64,000 bases of DNA from Auriscalpium vulgare. Taxonomy: Eukaryota > Basidiomycota > Agaricomycetes > Russulales > Auriscalpiaceae. Positions 21,351-30,621 of this stretch are shown one piece after another. Numbering within the stretch: position 1 is the first letter of the stretch; the number at the start of each line of letters is the position of its first letter. Location: NCBI GenBank assembly GCA_019915015.1, contig JAHBBC010000002.1, forward strand, positions 2,852,001-2,916,000, in the 5' to 3' direction. Made by a program: the position numbers and the translations under genes. The notes below the pieces were generated by a model. It ran no database searches. It was not told the origin of the DNA and worked only from the letters and a program-made list of their open reading frames with translations.

Positions 21351-21670
21351 TCAGCGCCCAGGGCCGGGGCCGGTGCCATATCGCCTGGGGCCAGGTTGCC
21401 TAGAGTCGACGTGGACACGCCGCCCTGCCAACTCCTTGCGCTACTGGTGGCACAAGGCGTGAATATGTTGCCGTTCAGGCCGGTTTGTCGTGGCTGCGAT
21501 CATCCGCTCGCCATCGCGGAAGGCAAGTTTGTGCTGCAAGTGGATGTCGACTGCGGTGCATGGCATCTAGTCACACCCTGGGAGTAACATTAGGATCAAC
21601 CACCGACAGTTGGACTTCACAGTGACGCACCTCATCCGAGGACTGTGGAGGCTGGGGCTGGCCGTGGATT
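21350..21670 (+). repeat. dispersed gene relic (CRGC-HPLAI type), second copy
   Basis: Plus-strand counterpart of 12590-12900, with CRGCDHPLAIAEGKFVLQVD and then THLIRGLWRLGLAVD after a break. Frames are interrupted. The family is not recognised. Confidence 0.5.
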
Positions 21671-22002
21671 TCGAGAAGCGTATACTATGAATCAATGGTC
21701 GACTAGGGAGGTGTCTCATTATTCTGTAATGTGAACGACCTCAGTATCCACCCATGTCTGAGGTTCACAGTGTAGTACTCACCTTTGGCGTCGAGCTGGC
21801 CAGTGGAGAAGGCAAGGGGAAGGTGTTCTGTGAATTGAAAACAATTAGAGCGTGAATTCGTCACTCCTAACCCTAAAGCAGGGTCAGATGGTCTCGCCGC
21901 GTAGTCAAATTTTGCACTCTACGGTAGCGACAGCTCTTCTGGTAAGGCCTCCTCTTGCTTGTGCTAATACAGGCCCATCAAGTCCAAGTCTTCGCGCAGA
22001 GA

Positions 22003-23487
22003 ATGCCCCAGGCCAATGCACAATCTCTTCAGGCGGTCGTTGTCCCCGTTGCCCGCCTGCCGCCTGAGATCCTCAGCCTCGTCTTCTCTATCCTCTCCTC
22101 ACTCGATCCACCTCACCCAACACTATTCAAGCACACTAATGAACTTGGATGGTTGGTGGTCACCCACGTCTGCCGGCAATGGCGGAACATCGCCCTCGAT
22201 GATTCTGTTCTTTGGGCTGCCGACATCGCGCTCCCATCTGTGATGGGCGACTTCTGGGCCGCCGAATTTCTTTCTCAAGGCATGCCTCTTACATTGAATT
22301 GGCCCCCTTTCAACAAACCCGGGTCGCGGTCTGATACCCAGTTCATCGGCGCAAATCTCGCGCGAATGTGCGCCATCATGGACCTGCGCGCCCACCCCCC
22401 ATCACCTACATGCACTCTGCACGCCCGCCCCGCTCCTCCACACCCTACAGCTCGGCATTTACAACAGAAGAAAAGGGGGGCTTCGCATCCCCCCGAATAG
22501 CCTGTTCGGCGGCGCGGCCGGCCTACCGAAGTTGCGGCAACTGCATGTGTTCGCATATGCACCGCAGGCACTGTGGACGCATCTGCTGCTTGAGCAGCTC
22601 GTCTCAGTCGATTTGACGATGTGTCAGCATGACGTGTCTGGCGCAGCTGTCGCTGCTCTATTTGCCGCGCTGGGCAGGATGCACGGGCTCGAGCGGCTGG
22701 GGCTCACGCTGGGCCTCGCGGACGCCGACGGGGTGCCGGTCACAACGCTGCCGGCGCTGCAACACCTCAGCCTGCGGGTCGGCGTCCGGGATGTACGGCT
22801 CCTTCTCGCGCGCCTCGTCCTCCCTGCCGGCGTCCGTGTCCACTTCACCCAGATGTGGCATGCCGCGGAAGAGCTTCCAACGGGGTTTCCCCGCGATGAT
22901 CTCATGCGTCGGCGCCCGCGCCGCCACCATCGTGCGCGCCGCCGTCCACAGGGCTGCGCCAGACTTACAATTCCCATCGAACGGCAGGTTCTTCGACTTC
23001 GCGGAGGTCGGCGCATGGCACAGCGGGGATACAGAAGGCGCGCCCGCTCTCGCGGCCTGGGTTGAACACTGGGAGGACGTGCCGAGTGTGCTGGGATCCA
23101 TCCCGACAACGCATCTCGAGGTGCTGACTATTGGATACGGCGTGGGCGATGCGGCGTGGCTCGATGTGCTCGGGAGCGCACCGCGGCTGCGCCACGTTAC
23201 CGTCAAGGGGGCCGCGGTGCCCCCGTTCTGCGCCGCGCTCGAGCGCGCGCCGGGCGTCCTGCCTGCGCTCTCCACGCTCGTGGTCAACGTCCAAAGGCAC
23301 CCACGGGCTAGGAGCAGTCTGATGGATCTCTTGCCGCTGTGCCTTGTTGCCCGGAATGCGCTGAGGGAGCTGGAGGTGGTAGGGTGTTGTGAGGATGAGG
23401 AGTGTGCGCGCGCGCTGCAGGAGACGGTGCCGAGCCTGGTGATTCGGTGGCGCAAGGCGGAGCCCGAGGAGGAGGGCGAGGTGTACC
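22003..23487 (+). pseudogene. family A F-box copy, two +1 frameshifts, 3' truncated
   Basis: Starts MPQANAQSLQAVVVPVARLPPEIL, closest to the intact gene at 53400-54962. It has the same leader intron (21942-21999, ending 3 nt before ATG) and similar 5' flank (GCGACAGCTCTTCTG). Frame 1 runs to about 22395, where a C6 run carries one extra C relative to the paralog. Frame 2 runs to about 22890, where a C4 run again carries one extra C. Frame 3 then continues through GAWHSGDTEGAP, RLRHVTVKG and ETVPSLVIRW to about 23487. The acidic tail is lost because the sequence joins a reversed F-box fragment. Both frameshifts are in homopolymers, so assembly error is possible, but the truncation is structural. 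Confidence 0.85.
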
Positions 23488-23814
23488 GATGAACTGGGTG
23501 TCGGAGGGCGACCCATTGCACCAGACTACTGTTATAGGCACGTCTTTGGCGCGGATAAGGAAGGCGGCGGCCCAGTGGTGGCCCAGCACGGATGGGAGGG
23601 CAATGTCGGAAGCCCAGAGAACGGGGTCACGGATGGCGATGTTCCGCCAGCAGTGGCAAACGTGGGTGACCTTCAACCATCCAAGGTAAACTTTGGATCC
23701 GTCTGGACGAGGTCGATCGATTGAGGCGAGGACAGAGAAGATGATGCTAAGGAGCTCGGGCGGCAGGCGGGCAACAGCGACGTTCGAGACAAGGACGGTG
23801 GTGTCTGGAGGCAT
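23488..23814 (-). pseudogene. family A F-box N-terminal fragment, inverted and fused tail-to-tail
   Basis: Minus strand from the ATG at 23814: a full F-box (VARLPPELLSIIF, WLKVTHVCHCWRNIAI, LWASDIALPS) and FLIRAKDVPITV, up to SDTQFIG. The frame then passes at about 23487 into antisense of the pseudogene at 22003-23487. A normal leader intron (23816-23875, GTGAGT...TAG) precedes the ATG by one base, so the promoter end is still gene-like. It could encode a hybrid of about 168 aa ending in antisense sequence. This is a rearrangement junction. Confidence 0.8.
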
Positions 23815-24603
23815 TCTATGCGTGGAGAATTTTTGAGCCTGTACTTATATGAGAACATGTATATGGAATACTCACAAGATGGTGGTTCGTTTGTTGAAAT
23901 TCTGAAAAACGTGAGCCGTGCAGAATCTTATCCGATCGGAGCATAGTTCTGGCACCCAGTTTGGGGTTAGGTGTACTTCTGAGCGCATATACTCATCACT
24001 GAGTCCCCCTCTCTCTTTCACTCTGCTTGCTCGTCACGTTGAACATCCACAGAGAAATGTCTCCAAGCTACGCCGCGATGGCGCTCGGCGCCGCTGCGCA
24101 GCACAACACAGGTGTCTCCATCGCACGCATCCCGCCAGAAATCCTCGCCGCAATCTTCTTCATACTCTTCTCCATCGACCAACCTTCAATTCACAAGACA
24201 AAGAACACGATCACCACGTCCCTCGGATGGCTTACCATCACCCACGTCTGCCAGCGCTGGCGCTACATTGCTCTTAGCCGCCACACACTCTGGACGAACA
24301 TCTCTCTGCCCCACCCGCTGGGCAACCGCTGGATCCATTACGATTCCTTTGAATCGTTGCTTATGTCATCTACATCCAGCATTTTTTTGACCCATGCAAC
24401 GACAGTCTGTGTCGCCTTTTCTGGAAATTCAGTCCCACGCTTTGTTCACTCGTGCTTTCAGCTCCCTCACCGGCCTCACGGGATGATACACTGTACACTA
24501 CACATGTATTGTTGCCTATGAAACTTACTCAGACCATACAACGCGCACAGCGATTATGTCGCCAGGATTGAACATTGAACAGTGCACAGTCGGTAGGAAA
24601 AGA

Positions 24604-24658
24604 CGATGACATCATTCCGGGTATTAAAGTGCATTTAAAAGCCGAAATGATGTCATCG
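24604..24658. repeat. inverted repeat in element copy 1
   Basis: 17-bp arms 24604-24620 and 24642-24658 (CGATGACATCATTCCGG against its complement, one mismatch) with a 21-nt loop. The corresponding hairpin occurs in element copy 2 at 50918-50973. Confidence 0.85.
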
Positions 24659-25044
24659 CTTTTGAGCTCAAGTGTTGGCAACAATTATTGTTTAGCATGC
24701 CGTCCACCAGTGCCAGCATCAACGGGTGCAGCTACACGCGCCCTGCATGGCATGATACCTGCCACTGCACCCCCCCGACCGAGCCCCAACCTGCTCACGG
24801 TGCATGCCACCCCTAGCGTATCACCCACGTCGCCCGTCATCACTATGTATTCTTCTGACAATACTCACATAGTGCTAGTGCACCTTCAGCAACATCTGTA
24901 CTCTGCTCACTCTGACACTCTTACACTGCAGACAACATCCACACATTAAACAACACCCCAACTGGGCTGTTATCCATATGCCTCATAAGTGCATTTCCTC
25001 GTGTGTAGGTACATGTTGTTATTACCATAGCAACAGTGTGACTT

Positions 25045-25096
25045 ATGACATCACTCCGGTAACTAACCGACAGTTTAGTGACCGGAGTGACGTCAT
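25045..25096. repeat. second inverted repeat with CRE-like arm
   Basis: Arms 25045-25066 and 25075-25096, 22 nt each with two mismatches and an 8-nt loop. The right arm contains TGACGTCA, the left TGACATCA. The right end overlaps the start of the next palindrome. Confidence 0.8.
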
Positions 25097-25142
25097 ATTT
25101 GTTGGGGAAATTGGGTTGGACCCAATTTCCCCAACAAATATG
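25094..25142. repeat. perfect 23-bp-arm palindrome, 3-nt spacer
   Basis: Arms 25094-25116 and 25120-25142 are exact reverse complements (core TTGTTGGGGAAATTGGGT), spacer TGG. Such a long perfect arm amid old repeats is conspicuous and can extrude as a hairpin. Confidence 0.95.
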
Positions 25143-26763
25143 GTCCACATGATCTACAAGAAGAGGGTGCGATGCACTCGAAGCACGATGAGAGAGGGAA
25201 TAGGCTGATAACAGTGTACGCTAAGAGCCAGCTACATGTATACAAAATATGGTTCGTGTGAACTGTATAGGACCCGGAAGTTGCCGACACGGTCTTGAGC
25301 TTGCTCATGTGATATATCCAACAATATTTTCCTTGCCCACCTCCGCCCGCAATTCTGGAGGTAGCAGGTCGTCAAGTGCTGTGGGTCATTGCTCATACTT
25401 ACTGGATTCAACTCAGACTCTCATGTTCACATTTGTTTGGTCCATTAGTGGAGAGTATTCAATGTGGAATTGTATTGCCGTGCTAAGCATCGGCCCACTC
25501 CCAGCAAGTGCCTTTCTCTCCCGCGCTCAAGATACTCCCATCACAATCGCGCAGCGTGCTCTCTTCTCCCAGCATTTCCTACGACAACCTCAGGCTGGCC
25601 GCGCCCCACTGCGACAATTTGACCACGCATTTATCCGCGCAAACCTCGCTCGCACCCGCGTCCTACTCATCAACAGCACGACCCCCGTGCTTGACACCCT
25701 CTGCAGCCCTGCGCCCTGCCTACAAACCCTGGACATGGCCGTCACCTCTGAAAGTAACACCCGCCGTATCTTCGGCGGCATCGTGCCAGCCCTGCCGGAC
25801 AACTTTCTCGGCGGCGCACCGGCGCTGCGACACCTGCGCATGCGGACCACGCACCAGCTGCCCTGGACGTCCCCACTTCTCTTGAACCTCGTGTCGCTGG
25901 AGATCGAGACGGAAGGAACGTACGGGCAGCCAGTCTGGGCACTCGTGGAGGTGCTCGGCGCACTGGGACGAATGCACGCGTTGGAGCAGCTCACGGTCGA
26001 CCTGCATTCGGCGCTGGATGCGGCGGACGCGGACGCGGACACGGAGGGCGTAGTCGAGTTGCCGCAACTGCGCCATCTCAAACTGAGCGGGAGCATCGCG
26101 AGCGTCTGGCGGCTTCTCCTGCGTCTAGTCTGCCCCGCCAGAGCCAACATGCACTTCTTCATGCGCTTCCGGCCCCGCGTGAAGGCAGCGATAGACCTCG
26201 AGGCGTTCTTCTCCGCCGTGACTGCGTCGTTCGACGGCGGCGCGCCCCCTTTCTGCCGCATCGAAATTGCTCGTGATGCATCAGGCGGGAGCCAAGTGAA
26301 CGCGTGGCGATCTGGGGACTCCAAAGACACGCCTGGATTGACCGTGGCCCTCGCAGGCACCTGTCTGCACGGGACCAGGTGCCAGAGCGCCGTATCGCCT
26401 GCGCTCGCCGCGCTCGCATCAGAGAACCTCGAGGAGCTTGGCGTGTACGTTGCCGACGCGGACCCGGCGTGGCTGAAGGCGCTGAGGCATGCTCCGCGCC
26501 TGCGGCGCGTCGTGATGGACGGGCCCGCGGTGCACGCGTTCTGCGACGCGCTCGAGGATACTGGCTTCCTGCCCACGCTCTCTGACATTTTTATACCGGG
26601 CCTGAGCCAGGCCGACGTCGACGCGCTGCTGCAGAGTCTCGCCCACCGCGCCTGCTCCGGGACTCACGCGTTCGAGGAGGTGGATGCGAGGGAATGTGAC
26701 CTGGCGCTTGTGCGCAGGCTGCAGAAGGCCGTGCCAGGGATGTGGCAGATGACGCGGCGTTGA

Positions 26764-27142
26764 GAATCGTGATGATGCAGAAGTGCACCGGGGGCTGTTG
26801 TGAATATGCAGGACGCAGTGTACTTCTCGTGCGCCGTGTATCTGAAATCAACTCGTGCTATAAAGACTTTGGTTAAGACTCTAGAGGCGTACCCTAGGTT
26901 GATCGAATATCATCAGCCGCTGCGTTCAGTCTGCTTCCAGGAGACTATGCGTCTACGCGGCCTGCAGCTGCCAGGTGGTGTCGAGTACCTACCATGCACA
27001 TATTTGACAGTTTACTCGCTCCTCGCAATAGAGTATCTGTGCATTGTCTGTATACGCGCAAATAATGAATGCTGGGAGGATTCCCCCTGTCGTATGACGT
27101 GTCTATTGACATTGAGTAGCTAACTAAATCACTCGAAAAAGT
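26764..27142. other. intergenic, no gene
   Basis: 3' flank of the split F-box gene and nondescript sequence. Confidence 0.4.
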
Positions 27143-27285
27143 CGAGGCCTCATCATAGCCTACCACCTTCAAGTCGAGCGCATTCCCGGCCTGCGCTCGC
27201 GCTGCGAGGAACTTCGGCAGCATGTCCACATGAATTGCGTTGGCCAAGTGGTGCGCTTAGATGTTGATGACGAGCGCTCCTCGCC
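27143..27285 (-). pseudogene. family A F-box C-terminal relic
   Basis: Minus strand reads ALVINI, a stop, AHHLANAIHVDMLPKFLAA, RAQAGNALDLKVVGYDEA, which aligns with the family segment TLVINVQAHPSAKTVLGDLLP...ELEVVGCDEDEA. About 140 bp only. The sequence after DEA is unrelated. Confidence 0.7.
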
Positions 27286-28597
27286 CTCGCAACCCACGAG
27301 ACGACTGGACATCTGTGTGCACAGAGCAGCGCGCAGGAGTTGCGGATACTGGTGCTATGACAGTCCATCCGAGCACGGCCCGGGCAGCTTTCACATACTC
27401 GTCCGAGGTAGGTCCTGGCCCTTGAAGATAGCAACGATGATGAGGACGCGATGGCGGATACACTGAGAGCCTGAGCAGGGAAGACATACCCACACGTAGT
27501 ACTCGACGCTCTCCGCGGACATGCCATGCTCAACGGACTCGGTGAGAGGCTCGTCGCGGACGGTGTTGAATACGCCTTTAAAGCGCTATTTAGGCGGCCT
27601 CGGCGTGTGCACAAGTGAAGTTCGCGCATGATGAAAACGATTCAAAATTGACTGCGACGGTGGTCAGTCCCGCTGTGCCATCGAGAGGGGTATAGATATG
27701 GACGCACCTGTCATGTCGATCGGCGACCTTGTGATTCGCGGGCATGACCAGCATGCGACTGTCATGCGGGGAGCAACAGTTCAACACGAAGAGACGATAC
27801 CTGTATGACAACAAGGCAAATGAGCCGTCTGAGCATGTGAGTTGACGCACCTCGAGCGACCAGTGTCCTCTTGATGAAATGACTCCTCCCCAGCTGACAT
27901 CAATCCCACGGCGAGACTAGAAGTGACCAGTACCTCCCACAAAATAATAGTACACTGAATCCGGCTGTAGAATGCGCTGCGACGCTGGAGAGCAAGCTTC
28001 GCGCGCGGGTCACTCATTCGATGGGCGAGACTACGAGTTCTCGACTCTCGAAAGACTACACACCTCGGCGAGCACTTAAAGAGAAATCAGTCGTGGCAGT
28101 GATTGCGTGAGGAGCCAGTCGCTCCTGCCGAACGATACCGTCAGCTCAACGCCGATGCGCTCTACAACTTGAACAAAAAACGACAACGCACTCAGCCAAG
28201 CAATACGCATGTTGTTCGCAAGTCAACGTGGCAGTCTCTACATGCACTGGTGAAATCATGCATATTCAGGAGCCTGTTACCAGATGAAGAGCGAGAGCAA
28301 AGGACGAGCTTGAAGTACTTCCGTTGGCTGTATGTAGACAAGGGCTCCGCGGCCCGTCGCCGGGCCCGCCGGCGTGCCCGTGAGGTGACGCGCCCGTCTC
28401 CTCCACTTCCAGGCCTGCACGATGTACTGTGTAGCAGCGGACTCCTGTGTTCGCGGTCGTCCTCGAGCGCCCACACCTCTCCACGGACTCCCAGAGCCGA
28501 CGCCCTGCAATCCTCTTAGCCGCAACGCCCTAGCAACCGCTCGTTATTCCTGCTCTGCCGTCGTGTTCATCCACCCAAAGCTATGGCTCGTCTTGTA
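27286..28597. other. gene-poor spacer
   Basis: The longest frame (28103-28519, plus) has no ATG at its start (it begins TTG), is Arg/Ser-rich and has no domain; not called. No splice pattern or family match was seen. Confidence 0.35.
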
Positions 28598-28671
28598 GTG
28601 CGTCTTAATCGAGGTGCGTCTGAATCGAGGTGCGTCTGAATCGAGTTGCGTCTGAATCGAGTTGCATCTCC
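28598..28671. repeat. 16-bp minisatellite, about 4.6 units
   Basis: Units at 28598, 28614, 28630 and 28646 plus a partial at 28662, consensus GTGCGTCTGAATCGAG with single-base variants (TTAATC in the first, TTGCG in the fourth). Confidence 0.95.
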
Positions 28672-29229
28672 CGTGTTGGTGTGCTGACCTCCCCGCTAGG
28701 CTGGCAACCCCGCGCTCGCCGACACCGCAACAGCATGACACGCGCTATGCTATATACCCCAAGTCCCAACGGCCCGCAGTGCTGTCCTGCGTCTGGCGGT
28801 TCAAGGCAACCTTTAGAGACGGAGAGGCCCGAGAGGGAGGCGGCGTCAAGGACATGAGCACGCCAGCGCGTACTTGGTGAGTTCCAGCCTCACACGATTG
28901 CGCCTGTCCTGCGTCCTCACGCTCGCTCGCCCGGAACCCTCCACATTAGCCATCTACATCGATTCCGCTAGACGCGACTACAGAAACCGGGGACAACGCT
29001 TTCAAACCAAGTCAGCATTCGACAGCGTGGCGGCACGGGGGGCTGGGCAGCGATTGCACGTTGTATGTGCGTTATTTGCGACACCGTGCGCGCAGACTCC
29101 CACGCTGATGTTCGTGTGCACGCAGGCTCGCACTGCGGACGCCGGTGTGCCCCTCGTCATTTTCTCTCGCCAGTCTCGAGCCTTTATCACACTCGACTCG
29201 GTCCTGGGGAACGTGTTGGCGGGACGAAG
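28672..29229. other. intergenic, no firm gene
   Basis: Short overlapping frames on both strands. None has a domain or a supported start. Confidence 0.35.
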
Positions 29230-29990
29230 AGCACCGAGGCATTGATAGGCTGCGCTCGGACGGACGGTTGCGCACACGATGGTGCTAGCGGCGCCGAGCT
29301 CCTCCAGACATCGAGAGAATGCTTTGGGAGCAAACGGGTGTGTGCCATGCACAGTTTTCATCCCCCGACTCGGCTAACTGGATACAGATCGCCATTGTAA
29401 CGGTGTCATCTTGGTTTCCAGTGACGTGCGGCTTGCCGTATACAACCCAAGCATGCCGCCCATTTTGCGGCGGGTGCACAGCACCTGGCGTGTGTCGGAC
29501 GCCGGCTGCGCTGGCGATGAGCGCGCTCGTAGCTCTTCGCCTATGCACGGCCTGTCTTCGTGAGCGCTTGCGCCATTGCACCGCCAGGAACGTTGATCGC
29601 TGCGCACGATACATCCAGTGGTATAATCTGCAAGATGTCGACCCGCTCGGGAGTCGAAAGGGCAGGTACGGTGCGATGCACTTTCTATCATATCCTCCCC
29701 CGGCTAACTGGATGAAAAGGATACCAATGGCATGTACCTTGCCGCATCAAAGTTGCTCCAACGTCCGTGTCTCTTCCCTCCTTGGCAGCGACCGCCGACC
29801 TCGGGAGGCCAGTCCGCAGGCCATGCTATTTTCAGTTCTCAAGCTCGCAAAATGGGTGGAACGGCGCCGGTAGCCGCAATCGCGCGGGAATTCCGCGATG
29901 GAACATAGCCGTTTTCAACTGCCACGTTCCCTCATGGTATCAAGGCAAAGGTGCATGTAAGTCGTCTGTTCGACGAACACGGGACACACT
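29230..29990 (+). pseudogene. decayed copies of the small gene at 6466-6966
   Basis: Two partial copies in tandem. About 29350-29440 and again 29670-29990 contain CGGCTAACTGGAT, and the second continues through CTTGCCGCATCAAA, AAATGGGTGGAA and GAATTCCGYGATGGAAC to a GTAAGTCGT donor, as on the minus strand at 6674-6900. The frame equivalent to the intact model has stops (GAT GGA ACA TAG), so it is a relic. Confidence 0.55.
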
Positions 29991-30564
29991 GTTGACTTGA
30001 CATATGCCAGTGCATGTTTGAGACAGCTACGGCATGTCAACCGTGCAGAATAGAGGATGCACTTGCAGGCTGATCCGACGACCGACGGCACCGCTCGCAT
30101 CCGTGGGCGCCCCAGGTACTGAGGTAGGGGAACGGATGTGGGCGCGAGGCCCATCCTTTCGCTGCATCCGCAGGCTCGACACCATCGATCATCGGGTGGT
30201 TGAGATTCGCGGCCAGCGTCAGATAGATGATCCCTGAGCTTGCGAAGGGTTGAATCTAGCTACTCTGCCTCAGGGAGACTACGGCCAGCGGACTTGAGGA
30301 TGCGCGGAGAGCGCGCGCTGGACGGACTGAGAAATCGGTGCCGTCGATGACCGTGCAATAGTTTCTCTCTCTCTGATCTTGCTCTCTCTGTACACTCATC
30401 GTTGTGTATGTACGATAGATCAAGCGATTACTTGTAGCGTACATCGAATAATTAATGAGATTGACCTCGTTCGGCGTCACTTCGGCCGAATCTGGTATGA
30501 GTGCCTGATCAAGCGCCCACAGTCTTGCCAGCAACTTCCACCAAGTACATGCAGCACAAAGCCT
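29991..30564. other. spacer with CT-rich tract upstream of F-box copy 5
   Basis: CT-rich run at 30361-30395 (TTTCTCTCTCTCTGATC), a common fungal promoter feature. No gene. Confidence 0.4.
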
Positions 30565-30621
30565 GTGAGTTCACCGCTTGCTCACTTTCTCATACGGCCT
30601 GATCAAGTCTCCACGCAGAAT

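Larger units (their letters stand above)
24336..25508. mobile_element. hairpin-rich insertion element, copy 1 (1.17 kb)
   Basis: Interrupts the F-box gene between W of LGNRW and AFLSRAQ. Shares its left end (CATTACGATTCCTTTGAATC) and right end (CGGCCCACTCCCAGCAAG) with 50652-51288; that second copy fixes the boundaries. It is AT-richer than its surroundings and has no transposase or reverse-transcriptase frame, so it is non-autonomous. It holds three inverted repeats (24604-24658, 25045-25096, 25094-25142). No target-site duplication and no terminal inverted repeat is evident, so the class (foldback, Helitron-like or other) is open. Confidence 0.75.
24057..26763 (+). pseudogene. family A F-box gene split by a 1.17-kb insertion
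   Basis: 5' part 24057-24335: starts MSPSYAAM, F-box with IPPEILAAIFFIL, WLTITHVCQRWRYIAL and HPLGNRW. The frame is then lost for about 1.17 kb and resumes at 25509 with AFLSRAQDTPITI, exactly the next conserved block of the family, running to a stop at 26763 (QKAVPGMWQ). Without the insertion the two halves would make a protein of normal length. The 3' half keeps DNFLGGAPALRHLRM and LLLNLVSLEI and is otherwise undamaged, so the insertion may be fairly recent. The 3' half also belongs with the broken copy at 60044-61519. The acidic tail is absent. Confidence 0.85.

Noticed and set aside
23308..23487. C-terminal half of the 168-codon minus-strand frame
   Set aside because: It is the antisense of the neighbouring F-box pseudogene, not a real protein end.
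24978..25208. Small frames over the palindromes in the insertion element
   Set aside because: They only read through inverted repeats and have no similarity to a transposase or other protein.
24336..25508. The 1.17-kb insertion as an ordinary intron
   Set aside because: No GT at the left border, far longer than other introns here, and the same ends recur at an unrelated locus.
28103..28519. 138-codon plus-strand frame
   Set aside because: Starts at TTG, not ATG; Arg/Ser-rich without a domain, homology or splice support.
30379..30621. N-terminal extension of F-box copy 5
   Set aside because: A GTGAGT...CAG leader intron ends three bases before the ATG at 30622, so the upstream open frame is non-coding.
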